This document shows positions 25,823 through 33,850 of a DNA stretch of 64,000 nt, piece by piece. A model generated the notes under the pieces. That model did not search any database. It was not told the origin of the DNA and saw only the letters and a list, made by a program, of their open reading frames with translations. Location of the stretch: positions 550,490 through 614,489 of the forward strand of contig NZ_RAPQ01000008.1 in assembly GCF_003610555.1 (NCBI RefSeq), given 5' to 3'. Position 1 is the first letter of the stretch. Each line of letters starts with the position of its first letter. The DNA is from Marinifilum flexuosum (GTDB lineage Bacteria; Bacteroidota; Bacteroidia; Bacteroidales; Marinifilaceae). The position numbers were made by a program, and so were the translations under genes.

Positions 25823-26728
25823 ATGAATAAGCATCAAAAGGAATACATACATCGAATAAATCGGGTACTAGATTATATAGAGTCTCATATTGATCAGGAA
25901 TTATCTCTTGAGACATTGGCTGAGATTGCCAACTTTTCTCCCTTTCATTTTCATAGAATCTTTTCAGCATTTACCGGAGAAACAATCAATGGTTTTGTGA
26001 GAAGAATTAGACTTGAAAAAGCCGGCAGTATGTTGATAACATATAAGGAAAAAACGGTAAGTGAAATTGCCTATGCCTGTGGATTTCAAAGTGCTTCTGT
26101 TTTTTGTAGAAGCTTTAAATCTCGCTTTAAAATGAGTGCTCAGGAATTCCGGGAAAACTGGGAACCCATAAATAGCAAGAATTGTCAATCGGATCGCAAG
26201 AATGGTAAAATCCTTACAGAAAATCAAACCTATGTTTGTGATGTTGAATTATTAAAAATGTCACAAATGAAATCGAAAATTGAAATTAAGGAAATGCCTG
26301 CAATGGATTTGATTTATTGCCGACACGTTGGTGAATACCATTTGATTGTGAATGCTTATGAAAAATTGAGGAAGTGGGCTGAACCAAGAGGTTTGTTCAG
26401 ACCAAATACTAAAGCGGTAACTGTGTATCATGATGATCCGAAGGTGACAGAGCAAGATAATATGAGGCAAAGTGCCAGTATCTTGTTGGATCATCCTGTG
26501 AAGGCAGAGGGTGAATTTGGCAACCTTTCAATTCCAGGGGGAAAATATGTTGTGGGAAGTTTTACCATATCAGCTACAGAATTTAAAGAAGCTTGGGATG
26601 CGGTTTGTATTTGGCTATCGGAAAGTGGATATGAACCTACAGATGCTTGTCCTTATGAGTTGTATCACGAGAGCGAACCTCCTGAAAAATTTGTAGTGGA
26701 TATTTGTATTCCTGTAAAACCAATGTAA
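25823..26728 (+). CDS. AraC-family regulator with GyrI-like effector domain
   Basis: 301 residues. N-terminal AraC HTH pair (about 8-110) with SLETLAEIANFSPFHFHRIF and VSEIAYACGFQSASVFCRSF. The C-terminal GyrI/SOUL-like ligand domain (about 150-301) starts IEIKEMPAMDLIYCRHVGEY. This combination occurs in Rob-like and multidrug-responsive regulators that bind small hydrophobic compounds. It stands alone between the nap terminator and the Lrp gene; the target is unknown. Confidence 0.92.
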   Translation: MNKHQKEYIHRINRVLDYIESHIDQELSLETLAEIANFSPFHFHRIFSAFTGETINGFVRRIRLEKAGSMLITYKEKTVSEIAYACGFQSASVFCRSFKSRFKMSAQEFRENWEPINSKNCQSDRKNGKILTENQTYVCDVELLKMSQMKSKIEIKEMPAMDLIYCRHVGEYHLIVNAYEKLRKWAEPRGLFRPNTKAVTVYHDDPKVTEQDNMRQSASILLDHPVKAEGEFGNLSIPGGKYVVGSFTISATEFKEAWDAVCIWLSESGYEPTDACPYELYHESEPPEKFVVDICIPVKPM

Positions 26729-26794
26729 TTGAATTGGGAAAACCAACAGATCTGAAAAAGATGAGATTATACTTCATTAATGAAATGATAATTT

Positions 26795-26822
26795 GCCCTG
26801 GGTTTCAACCCGGGGCTTTTTG
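26795..26822 (+). terminator. terminator between the convergent AraC and Lrp genes
   Basis: GCCCTGGGTT / AACCCGGGGC stem with a TC loop, then T-rich sequence. The stem is a variant of the CTCGGGTTTCAACCC repeat. Confidence 0.8.
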
Positions 26823-26826
26823 TATT

Positions 26827-27285
26827 TTACAAATCAAACCCAATCTTCTCCGACGAAGCAATTACAAAAGTACTGTTGAAACGAGTAAGAAACTCAAACT
26901 TCGAAAGCTTCTCTTGGATAAAGTATTGAAACTCGTTCATGTCTTTCACCATAATTTTAAGCATGGCATCAAAATTACCTGAGGTATAATAGAATTCCAT
27001 CACTTCAGGTAAGGCTAAAGCTTGTTCTCGAAAAGAGTCTACAACATCACGAGTGTGCTTAGTCAATAAAATAGAGATAAAAACAGTCATGCTTCTGTCA
27101 ATTTTCTCAGGATCTAGCATGGCCACATAATTCTTAATAATTCCACTTCTTTCCAGCTTCTTTACACGTTCATAAACCGGAGTGTTACTTAGGTGCAGCT
27201 TTTCTGCTAACTCCTTAATTGTGATCCTACAATCTTGTTGAAGGAGTTCTAAAATCTTACGATCGGTTCTGTCCAGATTTTCCAT
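26827..27285 (-). CDS. Lrp/AsnC-family regulator
   Basis: 152 residues. N-terminal winged HTH (RTDRKILELLQQDCRITIKE...LHLSNTPVYERVKKLE) and C-terminal RAM ligand domain (GNFDAMLKIMVKDMNEFQYF). The ATG at 27285 was preferred; an upstream in-frame ATG at 27357 adds 24 residues unlike the family. Divergent from the ketoacid:ferredoxin oxidoreductase operon with about 295 bp between, so it probably senses amino acids and controls that operon (inference). Confidence 0.92.
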   Translation of the reverse strand: MENLDRTDRKILELLQQDCRITIKELAEKLHLSNTPVYERVKKLERSGIIKNYVAMLDPEKIDRSMTVFISILLTKHTRDVVDSFREQALALPEVMEFYYTSGNFDAMLKIMVKDMNEFQYFIQEKLSKFEFLTRFNSTFVIASSEKIGFDL

Positions 27286-27580
27286 AGGAGAAAAATTTTC
27301 TATTGATGTGCCTGATTTTGGCTTTTGTAAAGATATAAATTCTTCGGAATTGCACATTACATAGAGTAGTTTTCTGTATTTATTCCATATGCTAGTAAAT
27401 CATTTGGTTGATGGGTATTTTTACAAGACAAAATTACGCTTGCACTTAATGGGCAATTAATAATTGAGAAAATTCCAATTAATCAGTAGGTGTTGATTTT
27501 GAGTTTCTCTCCATTTGGAAGTGATTGAGACAGGTAGAGAGGCAATAATTGAATTGAAAAAGACAAACACTAAATAGATA

Positions 27581-28120
27581 ATGAAAGAAATCAGATGGCA
27601 CGGACGAGGAGGTCAAGGAGGATTTACCGCTTCTCGCTTGTTAGGAATTGCTGCTAGTGTTCATGGTGGAAAGCATGCTTTGGCTTTCCCATCATTCGGA
27701 CCTGAGCGTAGAGGAGCGCCTGTATTGGCATTCACTAAAATTGATGACACAAAAATTCATGATCGAAGCGAAGTTCAGGAGAGTGACTTCGTTGTAGTCA
27801 TGGACGAAACACTAATTGTTCCTGGATTCGAAAAAGGAATCAAAGAAAATGCATGTGTATTGATCAACACCACAGATGTAGAGCAATATCGCGAGCAATT
27901 AAAAGGATTTGATTTACGAGGAATTGATGCTACCACTCTTGCTATGGAGGTATTGGGCAGACCAATAACCAACACTGCAATGTATGGTGCTTTGGCGGCT
28001 GCTTCAGGCTTGGTAAGCAAGGAAGCTGCAATTGCAAGTATTCATACCGAGATGAAGCCAAAGTTGGCTCAGCTGAATGAGAAGATTGTAGAGAGAGCAT
28101 ACGAACTAATTAACAATTAA
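27581..28120 (+). CDS. 2-oxoacid:ferredoxin oxidoreductase, gamma subunit
   Basis: 179 residues with the family opening IRWHGRGGQGGFTASRLLG and SFGPERRGAPV. It forms part of a four-subunit enzyme that decarboxylates a 2-oxoacid to acyl-CoA with ferredoxin as acceptor. First in a gamma-delta-alpha-beta order, typical of pyruvate and branched-chain ketoacid enzymes. Substrate cannot be fixed from sequence by eye; the neighbouring aminotransferase favours amino-acid-derived ketoacids. Confidence 0.92.
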   Translation: MKEIRWHGRGGQGGFTASRLLGIAASVHGGKHALAFPSFGPERRGAPVLAFTKIDDTKIHDRSEVQESDFVVVMDETLIVPGFEKGIKENACVLINTTDVEQYREQLKGFDLRGIDATTLAMEVLGRPITNTAMYGALAAASGLVSKEAAIASIHTEMKPKLAQLNEKIVERAYELINN

Positions 28121-28204
28121 GAATTAATAATTAACAATTGTTCAGAACTGATTTCTGGAGGTTGAAATTATTAATTGATAATTACTAATTGACAATTGAT
28201 TAAA
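28114..28204. repeat. AT-rich palindromic spacer between gamma and delta genes
   Basis: AATTAATAATTAACAATTG and ATTAATTGATAATTACTAATT words are mutually complementary. Similar strings lie just after 35.88 kb. Probably a dispersed repeat. Confidence 0.5.
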
Positions 28205-28498
28205 ATGAGTCGTCCAAAACATACGGAATACAAAATTCCTCAACACATAAACGATTACCCAACCGGGCCACAATACGAAGCTGGATTTCTTCCAGAAAAG
28301 AATGCAGGTTGGAGAACCTTTAAGCCTGTAGTGAATCATGATGAATGTATTTACTGCTTGCGTTGCTACTTGCTTTGTCCTGATGGAACCATCATGAAAG
28401 ACAATGGCAAAATCAAAATCGACATGGATTATTGCAAAGGCTGTGGGGTTTGTGCCCACGAATGTCCTAAGGATGCAATTGAAATGGTAAAAGAGTAA
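28205..28498 (+). CDS. 2-oxoacid:ferredoxin oxidoreductase, delta (ferredoxin) subunit
   Basis: 97 residues with two 4Fe-4S motifs, CIYCLRCYLLCPDG and CKGCGVCAHECPKDA, in the C-terminal half. The N-terminal part (PQHINDYPTGPQYEAGF) is typical of PorD-type subunits. The ATG at 28205 was taken; a TTG at 28196 is also in frame. It carries electrons from the thiamine site to ferredoxin. Confidence 0.92.
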   Translation: MSRPKHTEYKIPQHINDYPTGPQYEAGFLPEKNAGWRTFKPVVNHDECIYCLRCYLLCPDGTIMKDNGKIKIDMDYCKGCGVCAHECPKDAIEMVKE

Positions 28499-28515
28499 TC
28501 GCAAAAGAAAGATCA

Positions 28516-29706
28516 ATGAAAACAAATAAAATATTCATATCAGGTGATGAGGCAGTAGCACAAGGCGTGAAACTTTCACGTCCACATGTGGTGGCTGCAT
28601 ATCCAATCACTCCGCAGACCATTACGGTTGAGCGTTTGTCTGAAATGGTAGAGGCAGGCGAGATGGATGCGGAATACATGCACGTAGAGTCTGAACACTC
28701 TGCAATCTCAGCTACAATGGGTGCCAGTGCAGTTGGTGCCAGAACATTTACAGCATCTTCTTCTCAGGGCTTGTTGTATATGGCCGAAGGACTTCACTAC
28801 TGTAGTGGTGGCCGCTGGCCAGTTGTAATGATGAATGCGAACCGTTCAGTTGCTTTACCATGGAGTATCTATGGTGATCAGCGCGATTCACTTTCTCTTT
28901 TGGATTCAGGTTGGATTCAAGTATATGTGGAAGATGCACAGGAAGCATTGGACATGATCATTCAGGCATACAAAATTGCTGAACACAAAGATGTATTGAC
29001 ACCAATGATGGTGAACTTGGATGGTTTCATCTTGACTCATACTTACGAGTTGGTTGAGATTCCTGATCAGGAAATGGTAGATCAGTTCTTGCCTCCATTC
29101 GAGACTCCAAACAAGATGTCTTTCGAGAATCCGAAGAACCTTGGATTTAGTTCTCGTCCTGATGACAATACCGAGTTCAAATATCAGCAGAACGAAGCCA
29201 TGTTCAATGCCATTGATGTTATTCGTAAAACCGATGAGGATTTTACTGAAATGTTCGGCAGAAAATATCATGGAATGGTAGAGGAATATATGTGCGAAGA
29301 TGCTGATGTGGTATTGGTAGCATTGGGAAGTGTTTGCGGAACTGTGAGAGTGGTTGTTGACAAGCTTCGCGCTGAAGGTAAAAAAGTTGGATTGTTGAAG
29401 ATCCGTTACATGCGTCCTTTCCCGGTTGAGGAAGTGAAAGATTTGGCCAAGAGAGTAAAAGCAATGGGTGTTATCGATAAGGATATCTCATTCGGATACG
29501 AAGGAACAGTTTACACCAATGTGAACTCAGCCATTTCTCAGATCGACAAATATGTGTACAAAAGCAACTTTGTTGGCGGTTTAGGTGGTCGCGATATCAC
29601 CAAAGCAGAAATTGAAGACATGTACAACAAGTTGTATGCAGGATTGGAGAACAAGAGTGAAGAGACAGTAGAATTTTTCAGCTTAAATGTAGAAGGCAAT
29701 GACTAA
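28516..29706 (+). CDS. 2-oxoacid:ferredoxin oxidoreductase, alpha subunit
   Basis: 396 residues. N-terminal pyrimidine-binding domain (SGDEAVAQGVKLSRPHVVAAYPITPQT, window about 28540-28620) with YMHVESEHSAISATMGASAVGAR as the conserved Glu/His segment. Domain II is at the C-terminus (VGLLKIRYMRPFPVEEV). It pairs with the beta subunit, whose start overlaps its stop by 8 bp. The length fits PorA/VorA of four-subunit enzymes. Confidence 0.93.
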   Translation: MKTNKIFISGDEAVAQGVKLSRPHVVAAYPITPQTITVERLSEMVEAGEMDAEYMHVESEHSAISATMGASAVGARTFTASSSQGLLYMAEGLHYCSGGRWPVVMMNANRSVALPWSIYGDQRDSLSLLDSGWIQVYVEDAQEALDMIIQAYKIAEHKDVLTPMMVNLDGFILTHTYELVEIPDQEMVDQFLPPFETPNKMSFENPKNLGFSSRPDDNTEFKYQQNEAMFNAIDVIRKTDEDFTEMFGRKYHGMVEEYMCEDADVVLVALGSVCGTVRVVVDKLRAEGKKVGLLKIRYMRPFPVEEVKDLAKRVKAMGVIDKDISFGYEGTVYTNVNSAISQIDKYVYKSNFVGGLGGRDITKAEIEDMYNKLYAGLENKSEETVEFFSLNVEGND

Positions 29707-30607
29707 AGTATTAGATATCCCAAAAGTGAATGCGAAAAACATGACCGAGAAGGAGTTTTTCTATGGTCATAAAGCTTGTGCCGGATGTGGCGGTAGTATT
29801 GCTGTACGTTTGGCCTTGAAAGTATTGGGCGAGCGTACCTATTCTGCTCTTCCAGCTGGTTGTATGTCGGCAGTAGGATTCATTTATCCACAGATGGCAT
29901 TCAACTCCAATGCAATTATTACAACCTTTCCAGGTTCGGCAAGTATGGCTGCAGGGATTGCTGCAGGTGCCAAAGCTTTGGGACAAAAAGATTTTAAAAC
30001 GGTAGTATTCGCTGGTGATGGTGGTACTGCTGATATCGGATTCCAGGCATTATCAGGAATGATCGATCGTAACGATGATGTATTGTACATCTGCTACGAC
30101 AACGAAGCCTATATGAATACCGGAATTCAGAAGAGTGGTTTGACTCCTTACGGAACCAAAACTACGACTACTCCTGCTGGTAAGAATATCCCGGGAACGA
30201 TAACTCACAAGAAGAACTTGTTTGAGATTATTGCTGCTCATGATATTGCTTACGCTGCTACTGCAAGTATTGGTTATCCTCAGGATTTTATCAACAAGGT
30301 AAACAAAGCGAAGCACGTTAAAGGTGCAACATTTATTCATGTATATGCATCGTGTCCAACAGGATGGGGAACGCCAACCGAAACATCGGTAGAAATTGCC
30401 AAAGATGCTGTAGATGCAGGATTAATTTTCCTTGCAGAATATGAGGATGGTGAATACAAATTGAACAGAAATCCAAAGGAATTCAAATCGGTTGAAGAGT
30501 ACCTGAAAAAGCAGGGACGATTCAAGCACATGAGCGATGCCGATATTCAATGCGTAATTGAAAACCGCGACAAGAAGTGGGAACGCATGCGCAAAAATTG
30601 GCTGTAA
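29699..30607 (+). CDS. 2-oxoacid:ferredoxin oxidoreductase, beta (TPP-binding) subunit
   Basis: 302 residues. It has the proximal cluster Cys pair in HKACAGCGGSIAVRLALK and the TPP motif GDGGTADIGFQALSG...YICYDNEAYMNTG. A third conserved Cys lies in HVYASCPTGWG. It binds thiamine diphosphate and one 4Fe-4S cluster. Translationally coupled to alpha. Confidence 0.93.
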   Translation: MTKVLDIPKVNAKNMTEKEFFYGHKACAGCGGSIAVRLALKVLGERTYSALPAGCMSAVGFIYPQMAFNSNAIITTFPGSASMAAGIAAGAKALGQKDFKTVVFAGDGGTADIGFQALSGMIDRNDDVLYICYDNEAYMNTGIQKSGLTPYGTKTTTTPAGKNIPGTITHKKNLFEIIAAHDIAYAATASIGYPQDFINKVNKAKHVKGATFIHVYASCPTGWGTPTETSVEIAKDAVDAGLIFLAEYEDGEYKLNRNPKEFKSVEEYLKKQGRFKHMSDADIQCVIENRDKKWERMRKNWL

Positions 30608-30636
30608 ATCAATTGATAATTATCAATGAATAATAG

Positions 30637-30749
30637 CACCCCTCTGGCTGTAGCCATCTCTCCTAGGAGGGGAGAAATCCTAGATTGAATGTAGAACTTC
30701 AGTTTTTAGTCTTCCCCTTTTTTGGGAAGTGCAGATAGGCGAAGGGGTG
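30637..30749. repeat. CACCCC...GGGGTG intergenic element, copy 4
   Basis: CACCCCTCTGGCTGTAGCCA, CTCCTAGGAGGGGAG, CTTCCCCTTTTTTGGGAAG, then TGCAGATAGGCGAAGGGGTG. Between the beta subunit and aminotransferase genes. Confidence 0.87.
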
Positions 30750-30780
30750 CAAGAATCCTAAATAAACAAAACAACAAACA

Positions 30781-30807
30781 GTACAGACGCAAGGAATTGC
30801 GCCTCAA
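30781..30807. repeat. GTAGAGACGC palindrome, copy 2 (degenerate)
   Basis: GTACAGACGCAAGG and AATTGCGCCTCAAC are diverged arms of the same family. Confidence 0.6.
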
Positions 30808-30831
30808 CAAACAAAACAAAAACCAAACACA

Positions 30832-32052
30832 ATGATCAGCGATTTAAAAGGAACATTTTCCAACATAAGCAACAACATCAAAAGATCTGCTATTCGTGAG
30901 ATCCTAAAATTGACCCAAAATCCTGAAGTAATTTCTTTTGCAGGAGGATTACCAGCACCGGAATCTTTCCCTGTTGACAATTTGGATGAGATCATTTCAA
31001 CCATGTTGAAGGAGGAAGGAGCAGAGGTATTGCAGTACGATGCAACCGAAGGAGTTACAGAGTTAAGAGAACTTCTTTTGAAGAGATATCAGAATGAAGG
31101 TGTTCAGTGCGAATTGGACAACATGATTGTAACTACGGGATCGCAGCAAGGTCTGGATTTGGTTGGAAAAGTGTTTGTGAATCAAGGAGATGTTGTGATC
31201 TGTGGATTGCCATCTTACTTGGGTGGTATCAGTGCTTTTCAGGCTTATGGAGCTAAAATGGAAGGGGTACCAATGGATGAGAATGGAATGAGTGCTGAGC
31301 TTTTGGAAGCCAAGTTGATTGAATTGGCGGAGCAAGGTATCAAACCTAAATTCATCTATATCATTCCTGATTTCCAAAACCCAACAGGAATTACCATGCC
31401 TGAATCTCGTCGTTTGGAGATTATCGCATTGGCACACAAATACGATGTTTTGATTGTTGAGGATTGTCCTTACAGAGAGGTGAGATTCGAAGGAGAACCA
31501 CAACGCATGATGTATGATTTGGACAATGATGATCATGTAATGACATTGGGAACTTTCTCTAAGACATTTGCACCAGGCTTGCGTATTGGTTGGATCTTAG
31601 GTCCGAAAGAAGTAAATGACAAGATTGTGATTGCCAAGCAATCGTCTGACTTGTGTACACCAACTTTCGTTCAGAAAATGGCGATTCGTTACATGAAATC
31701 AGAGCATTTTGAATCGAATCTTAAAAAGACCATCGATTTGTATCACCAGCGTAGAGATGTAATGTTGGCAGAGATGGAAAAATGCATGCCAGAAGGAGTA
31801 AAATGGACGCATCCGGAAGGTGGAATGTTCCTTTTTATTACACTTCCTGAGAATATGGATGCCTTGGAATTGTTCCACAAAGCAATTGAAAAGAAAGTGG
31901 CATTTGTTACTGGAAATGTATTCTATTGTGATGGAGGCGGAACCAATACCATGCGTTTGAACTTCTCATATGTGAACAACGAAAAAGCGATTGCAGGTAT
32001 TCAGCGTTTGGCTCAAATTATCGAGGCTGAAATGGCTGTCGAGGCTTACTAG
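30832..32052 (+). CDS. PLP-dependent aminotransferase, class I/II (2-aminoadipate/LysN-like)
   Basis: 406 residues. FAGGLPAPESFPVD at the start, TTGSQQGLDLVGKVF, the PLP segment IIPDFQNPTGITM, the conserved Asp in VEDCPYREVRF and the Schiff-base Lys in TFSKTFAPGLRIGW. This subgroup accepts broad 2-oxo/amino acids (aromatic, branched, aminoadipate). Following the ketoacid oxidoreductase operon, it could make the ketoacids that enzyme oxidises. Whether it is co-transcribed is uncertain because two repeats lie between. Confidence 0.88.
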   Translation: MISDLKGTFSNISNNIKRSAIREILKLTQNPEVISFAGGLPAPESFPVDNLDEIISTMLKEEGAEVLQYDATEGVTELRELLLKRYQNEGVQCELDNMIVTTGSQQGLDLVGKVFVNQGDVVICGLPSYLGGISAFQAYGAKMEGVPMDENGMSAELLEAKLIELAEQGIKPKFIYIIPDFQNPTGITMPESRRLEIIALAHKYDVLIVEDCPYREVRFEGEPQRMMYDLDNDDHVMTLGTFSKTFAPGLRIGWILGPKEVNDKIVIAKQSSDLCTPTFVQKMAIRYMKSEHFESNLKKTIDLYHQRRDVMLAEMEKCMPEGVKWTHPEGGMFLFITLPENMDALELFHKAIEKKVAFVTGNVFYCDGGGTNTMRLNFSYVNNEKAIAGIQRLAQIIEAEMAVEAY

Positions 32053-32083
32053 TTCAAAAAGAAAGGTATAATAAGACAATATG

Positions 32084-32117
32084 AAAGCCTGATAGAGCGT
32101 TGATTTTTCAGGCTTTT
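32084..32117 (+). terminator. terminator after the aminotransferase
   Basis: AAAGCCTGA / TCAGGCTTT stem with a 15-nt loop and T-rich tail. Confidence 0.75.
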
Positions 32118-32270
32118 ATATTAAGCATATAAAATAAAATGATGGTACTTTGTTTGTTATCGTGTCTATAAAACAAGTAATTTAGATGTGATTTAAATAC
32201 ATAATAATAGGATGTATAGTCTTAAATTTCTATTTTAAGTGGCTAATTCATTACTAACCCCTATTTAATT

Positions 32271-33452
32271 ATGAAAAAACATTTAATAGTACTACTGTCA
32301 TTAGTGAGTTTACTAACTTTCTCGGCATTTTCACAAAATGACTTCAGAAAAGGATATGTCATAACAACAAAAGGAGATACTTTACATGGACAGGTGGCAT
32401 ACACTCTAAAATCAAAAAATTATCGATACTGTATATTCAAGAAGGATGAGAGAAAACAGAAGTTCAGTTCTGATGAAATCATTCGATATGCCATTGATGG
32501 AAACAGAACTTTTGTTAATGGTGTTGTTGATGATTCTTTTGTAGAGTTGTTGATTGAAGGAGAAATCAATCTTTATAAAAAGGCATCAAACTTTTATGTG
32601 CAAAAAAATAATGGTGATATACATCTATTAGAGAAATATATAAAAAAGAAAGATGATTTTGGAGAGGTTAAAACAGAAAACAAAAGATGGAGAGGGATTC
32701 TGTTCTTTTTGGTTAAGGATAGGCTGGAAGGAAAAGTATCTCTTCAAAGATTTGAGTTTTCAGAAAAATACTTGACAGAATTAATTAGGGATTATAATAT
32801 TTCCGGAGGGATGAATTATCACGAAAGTAAGGCTGATATTCAATGGGTGAAAACCCAGTTTGGTCCAATTGCGGGATTTAATTTTGAAAAATTATATATA
32901 GATAACAAATCATCTTATTACTATTATTATAATCAGGATATTAATCAGTTGAATCCTTTTATTGGAGTTGCATTTAATATTTATACGCCTAGATTGTCGG
33001 AAAAATTTAGCTTACAACTAGAACTTCAATTAAGCAAATTGGATGTGAAAAAAGAATTTCATGATGAAATTCCAGGCTATAAATTTGATAATACACATAC
33101 AATAGAAGCAACTAAATTAAGTATTCCTTTTGCTGTGAAATATGATTTTTACAGCAAAAAACTAAAATGGCACATACTGGGTGGTATATTGGCAGAGAAG
33201 AATTTTAATGCCGACTATTATACTATAGTTAACCGATTTTATAATGACGAATCAGATTCTTTCGAGTTAAGAGACATGAAAATAAAGGATAATCAGACAG
33301 GTTATTGGATTGGTTTTGGAGTGGAAAAGAAGATAAAAAAAGTCCACGCCAGATTAGGAGTTAGATATTACAAAATTGGTAATTTGTTATATCACAAAAG
33401 TATTGATGTGAAACAAAATCGATTGTCTTTTAATCTATTTATATCCATGTAA
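32271..33452 (+). CDS. exported hypothetical protein with C-terminal outer-membrane barrel-like region
   Basis: 393 residues. Signal peptide (LIVLLSLVSLLTFSAFSQ). The N-terminal 150 residues contain KGYVITTKGDTLHGQVAY, a pattern seen in many Bacteroidota outer-membrane proteins. The C-terminal half has alternating strands (IAGFNFEKLYI, FSLQLELQLSKL, ARLGVRYYKIG, RLSFNLFISM) consistent with a PorT-like beta-barrel. Aromatic and Lys-rich; more AT-rich than its neighbours. Monocistronic with a terminator-like hairpin downstream. Function unknown. Confidence 0.65.
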   Translation: MKKHLIVLLSLVSLLTFSAFSQNDFRKGYVITTKGDTLHGQVAYTLKSKNYRYCIFKKDERKQKFSSDEIIRYAIDGNRTFVNGVVDDSFVELLIEGEINLYKKASNFYVQKNNGDIHLLEKYIKKKDDFGEVKTENKRWRGILFFLVKDRLEGKVSLQRFEFSEKYLTELIRDYNISGGMNYHESKADIQWVKTQFGPIAGFNFEKLYIDNKSSYYYYYNQDINQLNPFIGVAFNIYTPRLSEKFSLQLELQLSKLDVKKEFHDEIPGYKFDNTHTIEATKLSIPFAVKYDFYSKKLKWHILGGILAEKNFNADYYTIVNRFYNDESDSFELRDMKIKDNQTGYWIGFGVEKKIKKVHARLGVRYYKIGNLLYHKSIDVKQNRLSFNLFISM

Positions 33453-33508
33453 AAAAATACATTTTAAATATCCTAAAGAGGATTAATTTGTAAATAAGAA
33501 GATTTATA

Positions 33509-33560
33509 AAGAGGGACCAATCACAAGACTTTCAAGTGCAATTGTTCCCTTTCTTTTTTT
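33509..33560 (+). terminator. probable terminator after the 32271 gene
   Basis: AGAGGGACCAAT pairs imperfectly with ATTGTTCCCTTT, followed by C and seven T. Confidence 0.55.
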
Positions 33561-33570
33561 AAGTATTGAT

Positions 33571-33744
33571 TATTGCCTGAAAGGCATAAAGATATTAGCC
33601 CAGGGCATCGCCCTGGGTTTATTGTATCATGTAAATTATTGTCGCAATAGAAATGATGATTGTTGTAGCTTGATTCTTGCGACGAAATAGGGGTATCTTT
33701 TATTTAATATAGCTTTTTCAATTGCCTCGGGTTTCAACCCGAGG
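33571..33744. repeat. REP-like hairpins in a 398-bp gene-free stretch
   Basis: TTGCCTGAAAGGCA and CCCAGGGCATCGCCCTGGG (about 33573-33618), then CCTCGGGTTTCAACCCGAGG (33725-33744). These are the first and last hairpins of the composite element with the middle replaced. The remaining DNA to 33850 is featureless AT-rich sequence. Confidence 0.75.
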
Positions 33745-33850
33745 ATGATGTTAATATTATTGAAAGAGAGGAATACATGATTTTGATAGTGTATCTGCTC
33801 CCTTTTCTTTTTTTTATTAATTTTCCATGAATTTTTGAGATTATTAACCT

